Assembly (NCBI GenBank): GCA_947503365.1
Contig: CANNDT010000019.1
Coordinates: 1-56,593 of the forward strand
Reading direction: 5' to 3'
DNA from: CANNDT01 sp945876205
Lineage (GTDB): Bacteria > Acidobacteriota > Vicinamibacteria > Vicinamibacterales > UBA2999
Length of the DNA: 56,593 nt
Shown: positions 26,251-33,570 of the stretch, one piece after another
Numbering within the stretch: position 1 is the first letter of the stretch
Layout of the letters: the number at the start of each line of letters is the position of its first letter
Notes under the pieces: generated by a model
What the model was told of the DNA's origin: nothing
The model's database searches: none
The model's input: only the letters and a program-made list of their open reading frames with translations
Program-made: the position numbers and the translations under genes

Positions 26251-26411
26251 GCCACGAAGGTCTTTGCCACGAAGCACACGAAGCTCACGAAGGATTGGAT
26301 CGGCCACGAAGGGCACGAAGGATTTCCACTGCCGTCCCATCGTGATCTTCGTGCCCTTCGTGGCTGATGTTTTCGTGTCCTTCGTGGCGAACTTCTTCGT
26401 GTCCATCGTGG
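26251..26411. repeat. Tandem-repeat hairpin element between trpS and scpA
   Basis: The left arm (26251-26324) contains repeated N-N-CACGAAG units of nine bases, and the right arm (26340-26411) contains their complement CTTCGTG-N-N. The two can pair over most of their length. The right arm ends exactly at the trpS stop codon (26412-26414), so in the transcript the hairpin follows trpS and precedes scpA. The same unit is used in the element at 44837-45016, about 18 kb away. Confidence 0.88.
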
Positions 26412-27404
26412 CTAGTAGCGCAGCTTTACCGCGTCGCGCACGCGTTCCATCGTCGCCTGCGCGACCTCGCGCGCCTTCTTCGAGCCTTCGATCACGATTT
26501 CGCGGATTCGTTCCGGCTGCTCGGCGACTTCGCGGCGGCGCTCGCGCATCGGGTCGAGCATCGTGTTCATCGCCTTCGCCAGCTTGGTCTTGACCTCGAC
26601 GTCGCCGACCTTGCCTTCGCGGTAGCGCGTCTTCAGATCCTCGACCTCGGCCGTGTCCGGGTTGAACGCGTCATGGTACATGAAGACCGGATTGCCTTCG
26701 ACGGTGCCGGGGATGTCGGCGCGCACCCGCTTGGGATCCGTGTACATCTGCCGCACTTTCCTGACGACCGCGTCACTGTCGTCCGACAGGTCGATGGTGT
26801 TGCCGTAGCTCTTGCTCATCTTCCGGTTGTCGAGCCCGGGCAGGCGCGAGACCGGCGTCAGCAGCGGCTGCGGCTCGACCAGGACGTCACCGTAATGCTG
26901 GTTGAAACGGCGCACGACCTCGCGCGAGAGCTCCAGGTGCGGCACCTGATCGTCGCCCACCGGCACGAACCGGCCGTCGTAGATCGCGACGTCCGCGGTC
27001 TGCAGCAGCGGGTAGCCGAGGAAGCCGATGGTCGAGAGATCCTTCTCCGTCAACTGCTCCTGCTGCTCCTTGTAGGTCGGCACGCGCTCGAGCCACGGGA
27101 TCGGCACGACCATCGACAACAACAGGAAGAGCTCGGCGTGCTCGGGCACGAGCGACTGGACGAAGATCGTGCTGCGCTCGGGATCGACCCCCGCCGCAAT
27201 CCAGTCCGCGACGTTGTCGAGCGCGTAGCCGGTGATCGGCGCCGTATTGGCGTAGTCACTCGTCAGCGCGTGCCAGTCAGCGACGAAGTAGAAGCAGTCG
27301 TACTGCTCCTGCAGCGCCGTCCAGTTCCGGAGCGCGCCAACCAGATGGCCGAGATGCAATCTGCCGGTCGGGCGCATCCCCGACACCACTCGCGATCTAT
27401 TCAT
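26412..27404 (-). CDS. trpS: Tryptophanyl-tRNA synthetase
   Basis: A 330-residue class I synthetase charging tRNA-Trp. The HIGH-type motif is HLGHLVG at 17-23, following SGMRPTGRL; the KMSKS motif KMSKSYGNTI is intact. The region GDDQVPHLELSREVVRRFN is characteristic of TrpS. Length is typical. The start codon lies at the end of the second copy of a 14-base direct repeat (27399-27429), and a six-codon frame overlaps it. Downstream the stop codon abuts a large repeat hairpin. The gene precedes scpA-scpB as in many bacteria. Confidence 0.97.
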   Translation of the reverse strand: MNRSRVVSGMRPTGRLHLGHLVGALRNWTALQEQYDCFYFVADWHALTSDYANTAPITGYALDNVADWIAAGVDPERSTIFVQSLVPEHAELFLLLSMVVPIPWLERVPTYKEQQEQLTEKDLSTIGFLGYPLLQTADVAIYDGRFVPVGDDQVPHLELSREVVRRFNQHYGDVLVEPQPLLTPVSRLPGLDNRKMSKSYGNTIDLSDDSDAVVRKVRQMYTDPKRVRADIPGTVEGNPVFMYHDAFNPDTAEVEDLKTRYREGKVGDVEVKTKLAKAMNTMLDPMRERRREVAEQPERIREIVIEGSKKAREVAQATMERVRDAVKLRY

Positions 27405-27429
27405 CGTACGTATTCATTCATCGTACGTA
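27399..27429 (-). repeat. 14-base direct repeat duplicating the trpS start region
   Basis: On the plus strand ATTCATCGTACGTA occurs at 27399-27412 and again at 27416-27429, three bases apart. On the minus strand each copy carries an ATG. The second one downstream is the trpS start. The upstream one opens a six-codon frame (M-N-E-Y-V-R) whose TGA overlaps the trpS ATG. No ribosome binding site precedes it and it contains no Trp codon, so a leader-peptide role is only a possibility. Confidence 0.6.
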
Positions 27430-27431
27430 GT

Positions 27432-27449
27432 GTCCGCCTTCAGGCGGAC
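27432..27449. terminator. Perfect short hairpin after the M50 protease gene
   Basis: GTCCGCC and GGCGGAC form a perfect seven-base stem with a TTCA loop, 10 bases past the M50 protease stop on the minus strand. No T-run follows, so it may be a REP-like element or an RNA-end hairpin rather than a classical intrinsic terminator. Confidence 0.5.
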
Positions 27450-27459
27450 CGTGATCCGA

Positions 27460-28086
27460 TCATCCGAGCAACACCGACAGCAGAACGCCCGCCGGCGGAG
27501 AGATCAGGGTGTAGAGCATGCCGGTGAACATCAATCCGTAGAGGATGAGAAAGCCATACGGCCGCAGCCGGTCGAACGCCTCGGCCATCGGACCGGTCAA
27601 CATTCCCGCGAGCACATTCCCGCCGTCAAGCGGCGGCACCGGCACCATGTTGAAGACGGCCAGCAGGACGTTAATCCGCACCGAGAGCTCGAGGATCGCA
27701 CCTGGCAGATCCCCGATGCCGCTCACCCTCAGCGCGATCGCCGCGAGGGTCGCGAGCACGACGTTGCTGATCGGTCCGGCCGCAGCGATCAGCATGAACC
27801 GCTGCCGCCAGTGCGGGTGCAGCCGCGCCGGGTTTACCGGCACCGGCTTGGCCCAGCCGATGATCGGCAGATTGGTCAACAGCGCGACGAGTGGAAAGAC
27901 GATGGTGCCGATGGGATCGACGTGGACGGCGGGGTTGAGCGACACGCGTCCAAGCAGCCGCGCCGTCGGATCGCCGAGCCGATCGGCCGTCCACGCGTGC
28001 GCCGCTTCGTGCACCGTCAGGGAAAACAGCAGGACGAGAAAAAGCGAAAAGACCTGAACGAAATCGATGGGCGGCAAGGACGACAC
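27460..28086 (-). CDS. Site-2 protease family protein (M50)
   Basis: A 208-residue membrane metalloprotease. Zinc ligands come from HEAAH at residues 26-30 in the first membrane helix, and the third ligand from NMVPVPPLDGGN near residue 150, the usual S2P N-P-x-P-L-D-G variant. Several hydrophobic helices surround these motifs. It is the short form without PDZ or CBS domains, as often found next to trpS-scpA-scpB. The substrate is unknown. The start is a GTG at 28086. Confidence 0.93.
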   Translation of the reverse strand: MSSLPPIDFVQVFSLFLVLLFSLTVHEAAHAWTADRLGDPTARLLGRVSLNPAVHVDPIGTIVFPLVALLTNLPIIGWAKPVPVNPARLHPHWRQRFMLIAAAGPISNVVLATLAAIALRVSGIGDLPGAILELSVRINVLLAVFNMVPVPPLDGGNVLAGMLTGPMAEAFDRLRPYGFLILYGLMFTGMLYTLISPPAGVLLSVLLG

Positions 28087-28144
28087 AGCGTACCACGGCT
28101 TCGCGTGCCGTCCAACCGAACCGCGGCGTGAATCAAGGTCGCCG

Positions 28145-28312
28145 TTACGGGCGCCATGCCATGAAAAGCACCCCCAGGTAGTACGGCCATAACAGTACTG
28201 CGAGGACGCCCTTCCAGAACGTCAACTGCAGGAATCCGATCGTGAACAGCCACCCGGCACCCCACATCAATCCGCTCCCGCTATGCTGCTCGATCCGAAT
28301 CTTGTCGGCCAT
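28145..28312 (-). CDS. Small membrane protein of unknown function
   Basis: A 55-residue protein starting MADKIRIEQHSGSG with two closely spaced hydrophobic segments (about 15-33 and 36-52). A strong ribosome binding site AAGGAGGG lies a few bases before the ATG at 28312, which supports this start over the one seven codons upstream and shows that the gene is real. It lies between the M50 protease gene and a secreted-protein gene on the same strand. The family is not recognised. Confidence 0.7.
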   Translation of the reverse strand: MADKIRIEQHSGSGLMWGAGWLFTIGFLQLTFWKGVLAVLLWPYYLGVLFMAWRP

Positions 28313-28339
28313 GACCGACCCTCCTTCATGCATGACCCG

Positions 28340-28954
28340 TCAGCGATAGATGGCGTCATCCGCCGGATGCGCAACCGCGTAGGGCAGCACGTCGACAATC
28401 AGGTCCGCCGCCACATCCCACAACACCAGGTCGTAGTCGAAGATGCGGTATTCCAGCTCCGGAGGCAGCGTCGGCAGCCTGAACAGCGTGGATGGCGGCA
28501 GCTCACGCGTCTCCCAGGCCGGAAACGGCATGTGGATGTACGGGTGCAGTCCCGGCAGCAGGCGGCCGTCTTCGTCCATCAAGGTCGTCGACATCCAGTC
28601 GCCTTCAGCCGTCGTCTCCCGGATCGCGGCCCGGAAGAAGCACGCCGCAGCGGGTGTGAAGATATCGCCCTGCCGGGCCGCGGGGCGCGCGGCGATGATC
28701 GCCGATCCGAGCGAGGCCCTCGCCACCGTCCGCGCATGACGATCGAGGCGCGACCCGATCGCGGGCAGCGGTGCGGCAAGCCTGCGATGGAGGTCGGCAT
28801 AGGCCTCGACGCGCTGCTTGAAGGTGTCGAGCGCGGCGCATGTCCCATCGGTCGCCCGACGGTGCGCCACGCGACCGTCGACGGTCGCGACCGCAAGTGC
28901 CGTCATCGTCAGCGTGGCGGCCAGTCGCGGCAGGATGGAAGAGGGGTTCGTCAT
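28340..28954 (-). CDS. Exported protein of unknown function
   Basis: A 204-residue protein with an N-terminal hydrophobic segment (LAATLTMTALAVATV) that probably acts as a signal peptide. The body includes two Cys (CAALD, ACFFRAA) and a Trp/Pro-rich C-terminal half (PYIHMPFPAWETRELPPS). AAGGAG stands about nine bases before the ATG at 28954. No family or motif is recognised. The next gene downstream encodes the small membrane protein, the next upstream a cytochrome c. Confidence 0.6.
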   Translation of the reverse strand: MTNPSSILPRLAATLTMTALAVATVDGRVAHRRATDGTCAALDTFKQRVEAYADLHRRLAAPLPAIGSRLDRHARTVARASLGSAIIAARPAARQGDIFTPAAACFFRAAIRETTAEGDWMSTTLMDEDGRLLPGLHPYIHMPFPAWETRELPPSTLFRLPTLPPELEYRIFDYDLVLWDVAADLIVDVLPYAVAHPADDAIYR

Positions 28955-28985
28955 GGATGACGCTCCTTCGAAATGTTCACCTTGT

Positions 28986-29753
28986 TCAGTCGCCGCTGCG
29001 CACCTGGATGCCCTCGAGGTACTTCGTGATCGCGGCGATCCGGGCCTTGACCGACTCCTCGCTCTGGCCGCCCTGTCGCGAGAAGGCGTCGCCCCAGACC
29101 GGCATCAGCCGCTCGCCGTGCGCCGCCACGTCACGGCCGTCGATGATGCGGCGCAACCGCTCGCTCGGGAACACGCCTCCGTTCCGCGCGGTGTAGGTCG
29201 TGAGGTCGGGCGGGGCGCGCCGAAGCGACTCGGCCAATGGACCGTTGCCGAGCGCGGTCGTACCGTGGCAGTTGGCGCAATGGGTGCGGAAGAGCTGGCT
29301 ACCCAGGTCATCTACACCCGTCGACGGCGCCTGGAGCGACTCGACATACGCCACGATGTTGTCGACGCGCCTGGTGACGCGGGCGTCCGAGGGATCGAGC
29401 CCGCGAAAGATTGGGCCCCACACCGGCATCTCGCTCGACAGGTGGGCCCGTGCCGGCCGGCCCGTCGCGTCGATCACAAAGGCCCGCACTCGATCGCGCG
29501 GAAACGCGCCGTCGTTGCGGCGGGCGAGCGACGCCAGATCACTCGGCCGCGTCGTCAGCGCGGACGCCGTGGGACCATTTCCCCGGCCGTCGGTCCCGTG
29601 GCACGGGGCGCAGTAGAACTCGAACGAGTCGCGCCCGCCGAGCGACTCAAGGGTGAGGGACGGCGCCGGCCGTCGCGAGCTCTGCCCGGCGCTCGCGCTA
29701 TCGCTGCGTGCCGCCACCGCCAGTGTGAAGAGCGCTGCCGCGACGATCCACAT
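28986..29753 (-). CDS. Exported di-heme cytochrome c
   Basis: A 255-residue protein with a signal peptide (MWIVAAALFTLAVAARS) and two class I cytochrome c domains. Heme-attachment motifs are CAPCH near residue 54 and CANCH in the second half, each with a later Met candidate (SSEMPVWGP and GERLMPVWG) as the sixth ligand. It should carry electrons in the periplasm; the partner is unknown. The start codon lies where a truncated response-regulator gene ends, so the upstream region was probably rearranged. The nearby pair of four-helix membrane proteins is divergent. Confidence 0.88.
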   Translation of the reverse strand: MWIVAAALFTLAVAARSDSASAGQSSRRPAPSLTLESLGGRDSFEFYCAPCHGTDGRGNGPTASALTTRPSDLASLARRNDGAFPRDRVRAFVIDATGRPARAHLSSEMPVWGPIFRGLDPSDARVTRRVDNIVAYVESLQAPSTGVDDLGSQLFRTHCANCHGTTALGNGPLAESLRRAPPDLTTYTARNGGVFPSERLRRIIDGRDVAAHGERLMPVWGDAFSRQGGQSEESVKARIAAITKYLEGIQVRSGD

Positions 29754-29758
29754 GTCTT

Positions 29759-29899
29759 GCCCATCATCCGGATCGCCGATTCGGCATCGTCGGCCTCGAC
29801 CACGGCGTGGCCCATTTCCGCGAGCGTTTCCGCGATCGACCAGCGGATCAAGGGTTCATCTTCGACGACCAGCACGCGGAGGCGAGACCTGCGATTCAT
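29759..29899 (-). pseudogene. Truncated response regulator (N-terminal fragment of receiver domain)
   Basis: From an ATG at 29899 the frame encodes about 46 residues closely matching the start of the intact receiver at 31128-31517: both share SRLRVLVVEDE-x-LIRWSIAETLA and then VEADDAESA against IEADSAQSA. The match stops just before the strand carrying the phosphoacceptor Asp. Beyond it the frame runs into the cytochrome gene in a different frame and loses all similarity. The fragment keeps the acidic pocket but cannot be phosphorylated, so it is most likely a remnant left by a deletion that brought the cytochrome gene next to it. Confidence 0.75.
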
Positions 29900-30094
29900 G
29901 CCATCCCTGGGTTCAATAACCGCTCCAGACGAAGGCCCCCGCCACCGGCTCGTCACCATTCGGATCGCGGGAAATGTTTCGAGGTCGCCGCGAATTTTTT
30001 CACGGCGACAGACACGGGCGCGCGCGGAACTCGACGCCATGTAACCCCATCGCGTGCACCGGGCGCTGGTACGAAGGATGCTTAGTGTGTCGCG

Positions 30095-30568
30095 ATGATG
30101 CAATGGCTGAGCACAATTGAAGGCACAGGACTGGCCGTCTGGGTCCGTGAGTCGAACTCCATCTGGGCGTATCCCACCGTGTTGACGCTGCACACGCTGG
30201 GCCTCGGCGTTCTCGTCGGCGCGAACTGGGCGCTCGATCTGCGCCTGCTCGGCGTGGGCGAACGAATTCCGCTCGCGCCACTACGGCAGCTATTTCCGAT
30301 CATGTGGTTTGGCTTCTGGATCAACGCGATCACCGGGGTGATGCTGTTCGCGGCCGACGCTACCTCCAAGGGCGCGACCGGCCTTTTCGTCTTCAAGCTG
30401 GTACTCGTGGCTTTGGCGGTGGTCGCCATCCAGCTCACCAAGAGCCGCGTCTACGGGAGCGGCGCTGATGCCGGCGCGATCACTGGCGCGACCCGGGGAT
30501 TAGCCGTGGCCTCGCTGGTCCTCTGGACCGCCGCGATCGCGGCCGGCCGTTACATGGCATACGCGTGA
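30095..30568 (+). CDS. Four-helix membrane protein, first of a pair (DUF6644-like)
   Basis: A 157-residue integral membrane protein with about four hydrophobic helices. The N-terminus WVRESNSIWAYPTVLTLHTLG has a conserved His in the first helix, and GANWALDLRLLGVG ends the second. It is related to the next protein (30579-31073): both share L-x-DLRLLG, a Pro-Leu-x-x-LR-x-L-x-P-like loop and FWINAITGV against FVINAVTGV. I tentatively link it to DUF6644. Function unknown; conserved His in the membrane and nearby cytochrome c genes hint at redox or heme contact, which is inference. Confidence 0.65.
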   Translation: MMQWLSTIEGTGLAVWVRESNSIWAYPTVLTLHTLGLGVLVGANWALDLRLLGVGERIPLAPLRQLFPIMWFGFWINAITGVMLFAADATSKGATGLFVFKLVLVALAVVAIQLTKSRVYGSGADAGAITGATRGLAVASLVLWTAAIAAGRYMAYA

Positions 30569-30578
30569 GGAGCTGCTG

Positions 30579-31073
30579 ATGAACATCGCTGACCTGATAC
30601 TGATGCTCAAGGCGACGTCGCTCTCGGAAGCGACCCGGGGATATGCCTGGGCCTGGCCGATCTGCGAGATGTTGCACTTCGTCGGCCTCTCGCTCCTGCT
30701 CGGCACGATCGGCCTGCTCGATCTGCGGCTGCTCGGATTCATGAAGGGCATCCCGATCACCGCGCTGCGCGCGCTTCTCCCATACGGGATCGCGGGATTT
30801 GTGATCAATGCGGTGACGGGCGTGATCTTCTTCATCGCCGCGCCCGACCAGTACATCTACAACGTAGCCTTCTACTACAAGCTGGCGTTCCTGGTGATTG
30901 CCGGCGGGAATGCGCTGTTCTTCGAGACCAAGCACGGGCATCGTCTGATCGGGATCGAGGGCGGTGCCGCGACCCCGACCGCCTTCCGCATCGCCGGCGT
31001 GGTATCGCTGGTGTCGTGGTTCATGGTGCTGTATTGGGGCCGCATGCTGCCCTTCGTCGGTAACGCGTTCTAA
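30579..31073 (+). CDS. Four-helix membrane protein, second of a pair
   Basis: A 164-residue membrane protein, paralogous to the one encoded ten bases upstream. The shared features are an early W-x-W-P-I-C-E-M-LHFVGLSLLLG helix with His, LLDLRLLGFMKGIP, a FVINAVTGVIFF helix and a final Trp-rich helix. A GGAG ribosome binding site lies in the short gap. The two proteins probably form a heterodimer or act together. No known motif reveals the reaction. Confidence 0.65.
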   Translation: MNIADLILMLKATSLSEATRGYAWAWPICEMLHFVGLSLLLGTIGLLDLRLLGFMKGIPITALRALLPYGIAGFVINAVTGVIFFIAAPDQYIYNVAFYYKLAFLVIAGGNALFFETKHGHRLIGIEGGAATPTAFRIAGVVSLVSWFMVLYWGRMLPFVGNAF

Positions 31074-31127
31074 CGTCCCGCATCCGACGTCACCATGTAC
31101 GCCTATCCGCCGCCGCTGCTGCGGTGA

Positions 31128-31517
31128 TTACCGCGTCGCGGCGTAGGCACCGAGCACGATCGGTTCGAGATCCTGCATGTCGAACGGCTTATCGACGACA
31201 TCGTAGGCACCGAGGTCGAGGGCGCCCTTCTTCAGGTCAGGCGTGCCATAGACCGTCATCATGACCACTGCGCTCCGCGGCGCCAGGCGGCGGACCGTCA
31301 CAAGCAGGCTGAGATCATTCGAATCGGGCAGCCGGTAATCGAGCAGGATGACGTCCACGGGCGCGGTCGTCTCCTTCAGCGCTCGGACCGCGGACTGAGC
31401 GCTGTCGGCCTCGATCACGGTGTGCCCGATGCGGGCAAGGGTTTCCGCAATCGACCACCGAATCAGAAGTTCATCTTCGACGACCAGCACGCGCAGCCGC
31501 GATGTGTGCTTCACCAT
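31128..31517 (-). CDS. Receiver-only response regulator
   Basis: A 129-residue protein made of a single receiver domain. Acidic residues EDE near 13-15, the phosphoacceptor Asp in VDVILLDYRLPDS, the Thr in MMTVYGT and the Lys in DVVDKPFD are all present, so it can be phosphorylated. There is no output domain; such proteins act through protein contacts or as phosphate sinks. It is a close relative of the truncated fragment at 29759-29899. It is convergent with the membrane-protein pair. Confidence 0.9.
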   Translation of the reverse strand: MVKHTSRLRVLVVEDELLIRWSIAETLARIGHTVIEADSAQSAVRALKETTAPVDVILLDYRLPDSNDLSLLVTVRRLAPRSAVVMMTVYGTPDLKKGALDLGAYDVVDKPFDMQDLEPIVLGAYAATR

Positions 31518-31615
31518 GGGAAATTTTTCGTACCTGTCAAATTCTGGACTTAGATGATTTCAAGAACTGGTCCAGCAGCGGCGGCCTCTGCCAGAGCCAG
31601 CAGGATGGGTAACGA

Positions 31616-31644
31616 CGGTGGCCTGCCAACGTCCGAGGCCACCG
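31616..31644. terminator. GC-rich hairpin downstream of the lipoprotein gene
   Basis: GGTGGCCT (31617-31624) and AGGCCACC (31636-31643) form an eight-base perfect stem, extended by one C-G pair, with an 11-base loop. It lies 26 bases past the stop of the lipoprotein gene on the minus strand. No T-run follows. Confidence 0.45.
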
Positions 31645-31669
31645 CCGGTCTCACACGCTCACACGCCGA

Positions 31670-32194
31670 TCAATTGGCGACGTGCCCCTTGTCGTAGAGC
31701 GTTCCGTGCGACGCCACGGCCTGCCACCGGCCGTCCTTTTTCACCCAGACGTCGGTGTAGTGGTAGTGGCCGCTGATCGACTTCCCGCCGTAGGTGCTCT
31801 TCTCCTCCTGGCTCGTGAAGGCCACCGCGACGTCGCCGTACGGATTCACGGAGATCTCGTCGAGATCCATCGCCGTCACGACATAGGTGCCGCTCTTGAG
31901 ATCGCCGATCGCCATCTCCTTGGTGTAGTTATGCGCCGTCGGACTGGTTCCGGTGAATTCCGCGGCGAGCAACTTGTCGAGCGCGTCCGCATCTTTCTTC
32001 ACGATCGCGGCAACCCAGTCGCGTTCCAACTGGGTGACGGCCGCTTCGACCTCTGCGGGGGTAGACGATGCCACCGCCGGTGTCGGGGCAGCCGGCTCGG
32101 GCGGAGCGGACGCTGTGGGTACGCTGCCCTGCGAGCAGGCGGCCAGCACGACGGCGGCAGCGGCAGCAGCAAGGAGCTTCAAGTGTCGTTGCAT
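31670..32194 (-). CDS. Lipoprotein with SnoaL/DUF4440-like domain
   Basis: A 174-residue protein. The signal peptide ends in a lipobox (VVLAAC at about 15-20), so it should be a lipid-anchored protein. A Pro/Ala-rich linker follows, then a domain of about 125 residues with VTQLERDWVAAIVKKDADALDKLLA, a hallmark of the NTF2-like SnoaL/DUF4440 fold, and the ending DVWVKKDGRWQAVASHGT. These domains often bind small ligands; no catalytic role can be assigned. The frame extends upstream to 32518, but the lipobox fixes the start at 32194. Confidence 0.85.
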   Translation of the reverse strand: MQRHLKLLAAAAAAVVLAACSQGSVPTASAPPEPAAPTPAVASSTPAEVEAAVTQLERDWVAAIVKKDADALDKLLAAEFTGTSPTAHNYTKEMAIGDLKSGTYVVTAMDLDEISVNPYGDVAVAFTSQEEKSTYGGKSISGHYHYTDVWVKKDGRWQAVASHGTLYDKGHVAN

Positions 32195-32455
32195 GTTTGC
32201 GTGTTCCCTTCTGGCCCGCGGGCGATGCCGGCCGGCGACTACGCGGGCAATTGATGTGCCGTGACGCATGAGGTGTGAGCAAGGCGTGAATGCGCGGCGC
32301 AACGCGCGTGCGCCACGAGGATCGCGGGGAATTCTGCGTGCGCGAGTCCTGTTTTTTCGCAGCGGTGTCCTGGGCGAGGCCGGATCCCGGGCACCTGCTC
32401 GTGGCGCGCAACCTGCAGCAACCTGACCGACGGCAGGACGCGAAAGGATCGGGTC

Positions 32456-33472
32456 ATGGAGACGACGGCGGCGGACCTGCAGACGGATACGTCGTATCTC
32501 GGAATGCGATTGCCCCACCCGTTCATCGCCGGGGCATCACCCTTCGGATACCGCCTCGACACCATCAAACGGCTCGAGGATGCTGGCTGTGCCGCCGTCG
32601 TGCTCCACTCACTGTTCGAAGAGCAGATCACCCTCGCAGCCGAGGGCCGGGTGGCGAACCTGGATCCCCACGATCCGGCATTCGCCGAAACGCTCGCCCA
32701 CTTCCCACCCGCAAGCGAGTACCCGCTCGGGCCTGATGCCTATGCCGAGCACCTCACTCGCGCCAAGACGGCGGTCCAGATCCCGATCGTCGCGTCGCTC
32801 AACGGCACGTCTGGACAGGCGTGGCTCCGCTTCGCCCAGGTGATCGAACAGGCGGGCGCCGACGCGCTCGAGCTGAACTTCTACGACCTGGTGACGAGCC
32901 TCACCACGCCAGGCACGGCCGTCGAGCACGAGATCGTCACGACGGTGAAGGAAGTGAAGCGGGTGTTGAAGATCCCGGTGGCGGTGAAGCTCCCACCCTA
33001 CTTCACCGCCCTTGGCTACCTGGCAAGAGAGCTCGACACGGCCGGCGCCGATGGTCTCGTGCTCTTCAACAGGTTCTATCAGCCGGACATCGACGTGAAG
33101 ACCATGGAGCCCAGCGCCCAACTCGAGCTCTCGACCAACGCCGAGTTGCGGCTGCGGCTGCAGTGGATTGCCATCCTTTACGGCCGTGTCCGGCCCTCTC
33201 TCGCACTGACAGGAGGCGTGGCGACGCCTGACGATGGCATCAAGGCGGTGCTCGCGGGCGCTGATGTCGTGCAGCTGGTGTCGGCACTCCTGCGCCACGG
33301 GCCCGAGCACATCGGCTTCATGCGCCGCGGTCTCGAGCGCTGGATGGCCTCGCACGAATTCAGCCGCCTCGATCAGGCGCGCGGACGCTGCAGCCTCGAG
33401 CACACCCGCGACCCGGCCGCCTTCCAACGCGGCAACTACATCCGCACGCTCCATAGCTGGATCCAGCCGTGA
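32456..33472 (+). CDS. Dihydroorotate dehydrogenase-like flavoprotein
   Basis: A 338-residue TIM-barrel protein related to PyrD. It has the N-terminal PFIAGASPFGY, KIPVAVKLPPYFTAL with the flavin-contacting Lys, FNRFYQPDID, and the phosphate-binding LTGGVATPDDGIKAVLAGADVVQLVSALL. In true dihydroorotate dehydrogenases the catalytic Cys/Ser lies in an E-x-N-x-S-C-P-N loop; here the loop reads ELNFYDLVTS and lacks it, so dihydroorotate oxidation is unlikely. The real substrate is unknown. It is convergent with the hybrid-kinase operon and has no pyr genes nearby. Confidence 0.85.
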   Translation: METTAADLQTDTSYLGMRLPHPFIAGASPFGYRLDTIKRLEDAGCAAVVLHSLFEEQITLAAEGRVANLDPHDPAFAETLAHFPPASEYPLGPDAYAEHLTRAKTAVQIPIVASLNGTSGQAWLRFAQVIEQAGADALELNFYDLVTSLTTPGTAVEHEIVTTVKEVKRVLKIPVAVKLPPYFTALGYLARELDTAGADGLVLFNRFYQPDIDVKTMEPSAQLELSTNAELRLRLQWIAILYGRVRPSLALTGGVATPDDGIKAVLAGADVVQLVSALLRHGPEHIGFMRRGLERWMASHEFSRLDQARGRCSLEHTRDPAAFQRGNYIRTLHSWIQP

Positions 33473-33493
33473 GGCAACCGTGGAGGGATTAGT

Positions 33494-33528
33494 GCGGTAC
33501 CCGGTCGGCGTGTCGATCACCGTACCGC
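33494..33528. terminator. Hairpin between convergent DHOD-like and hybrid-kinase genes
   Basis: GCGGTAC (33494-33500) and GTACCGC (33522-33528) form a seven-base perfect stem with a 21-base loop in the 98-base convergent gap. It could stop transcripts from either side. No T-run follows on either strand, so confidence is low. Confidence 0.35.
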
Positions 33529-33570
33529 TGGAGAACCGCGACCGGTTGACGGCGGCCTGCCGGGAGAGCT

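Noticed and set aside
29555..30193. Possible response-regulator-to-cytochrome fusion protein
   Set aside because: The frame of the regulator fragment differs from the cytochrome frame after 29753, so no fusion protein can be made.
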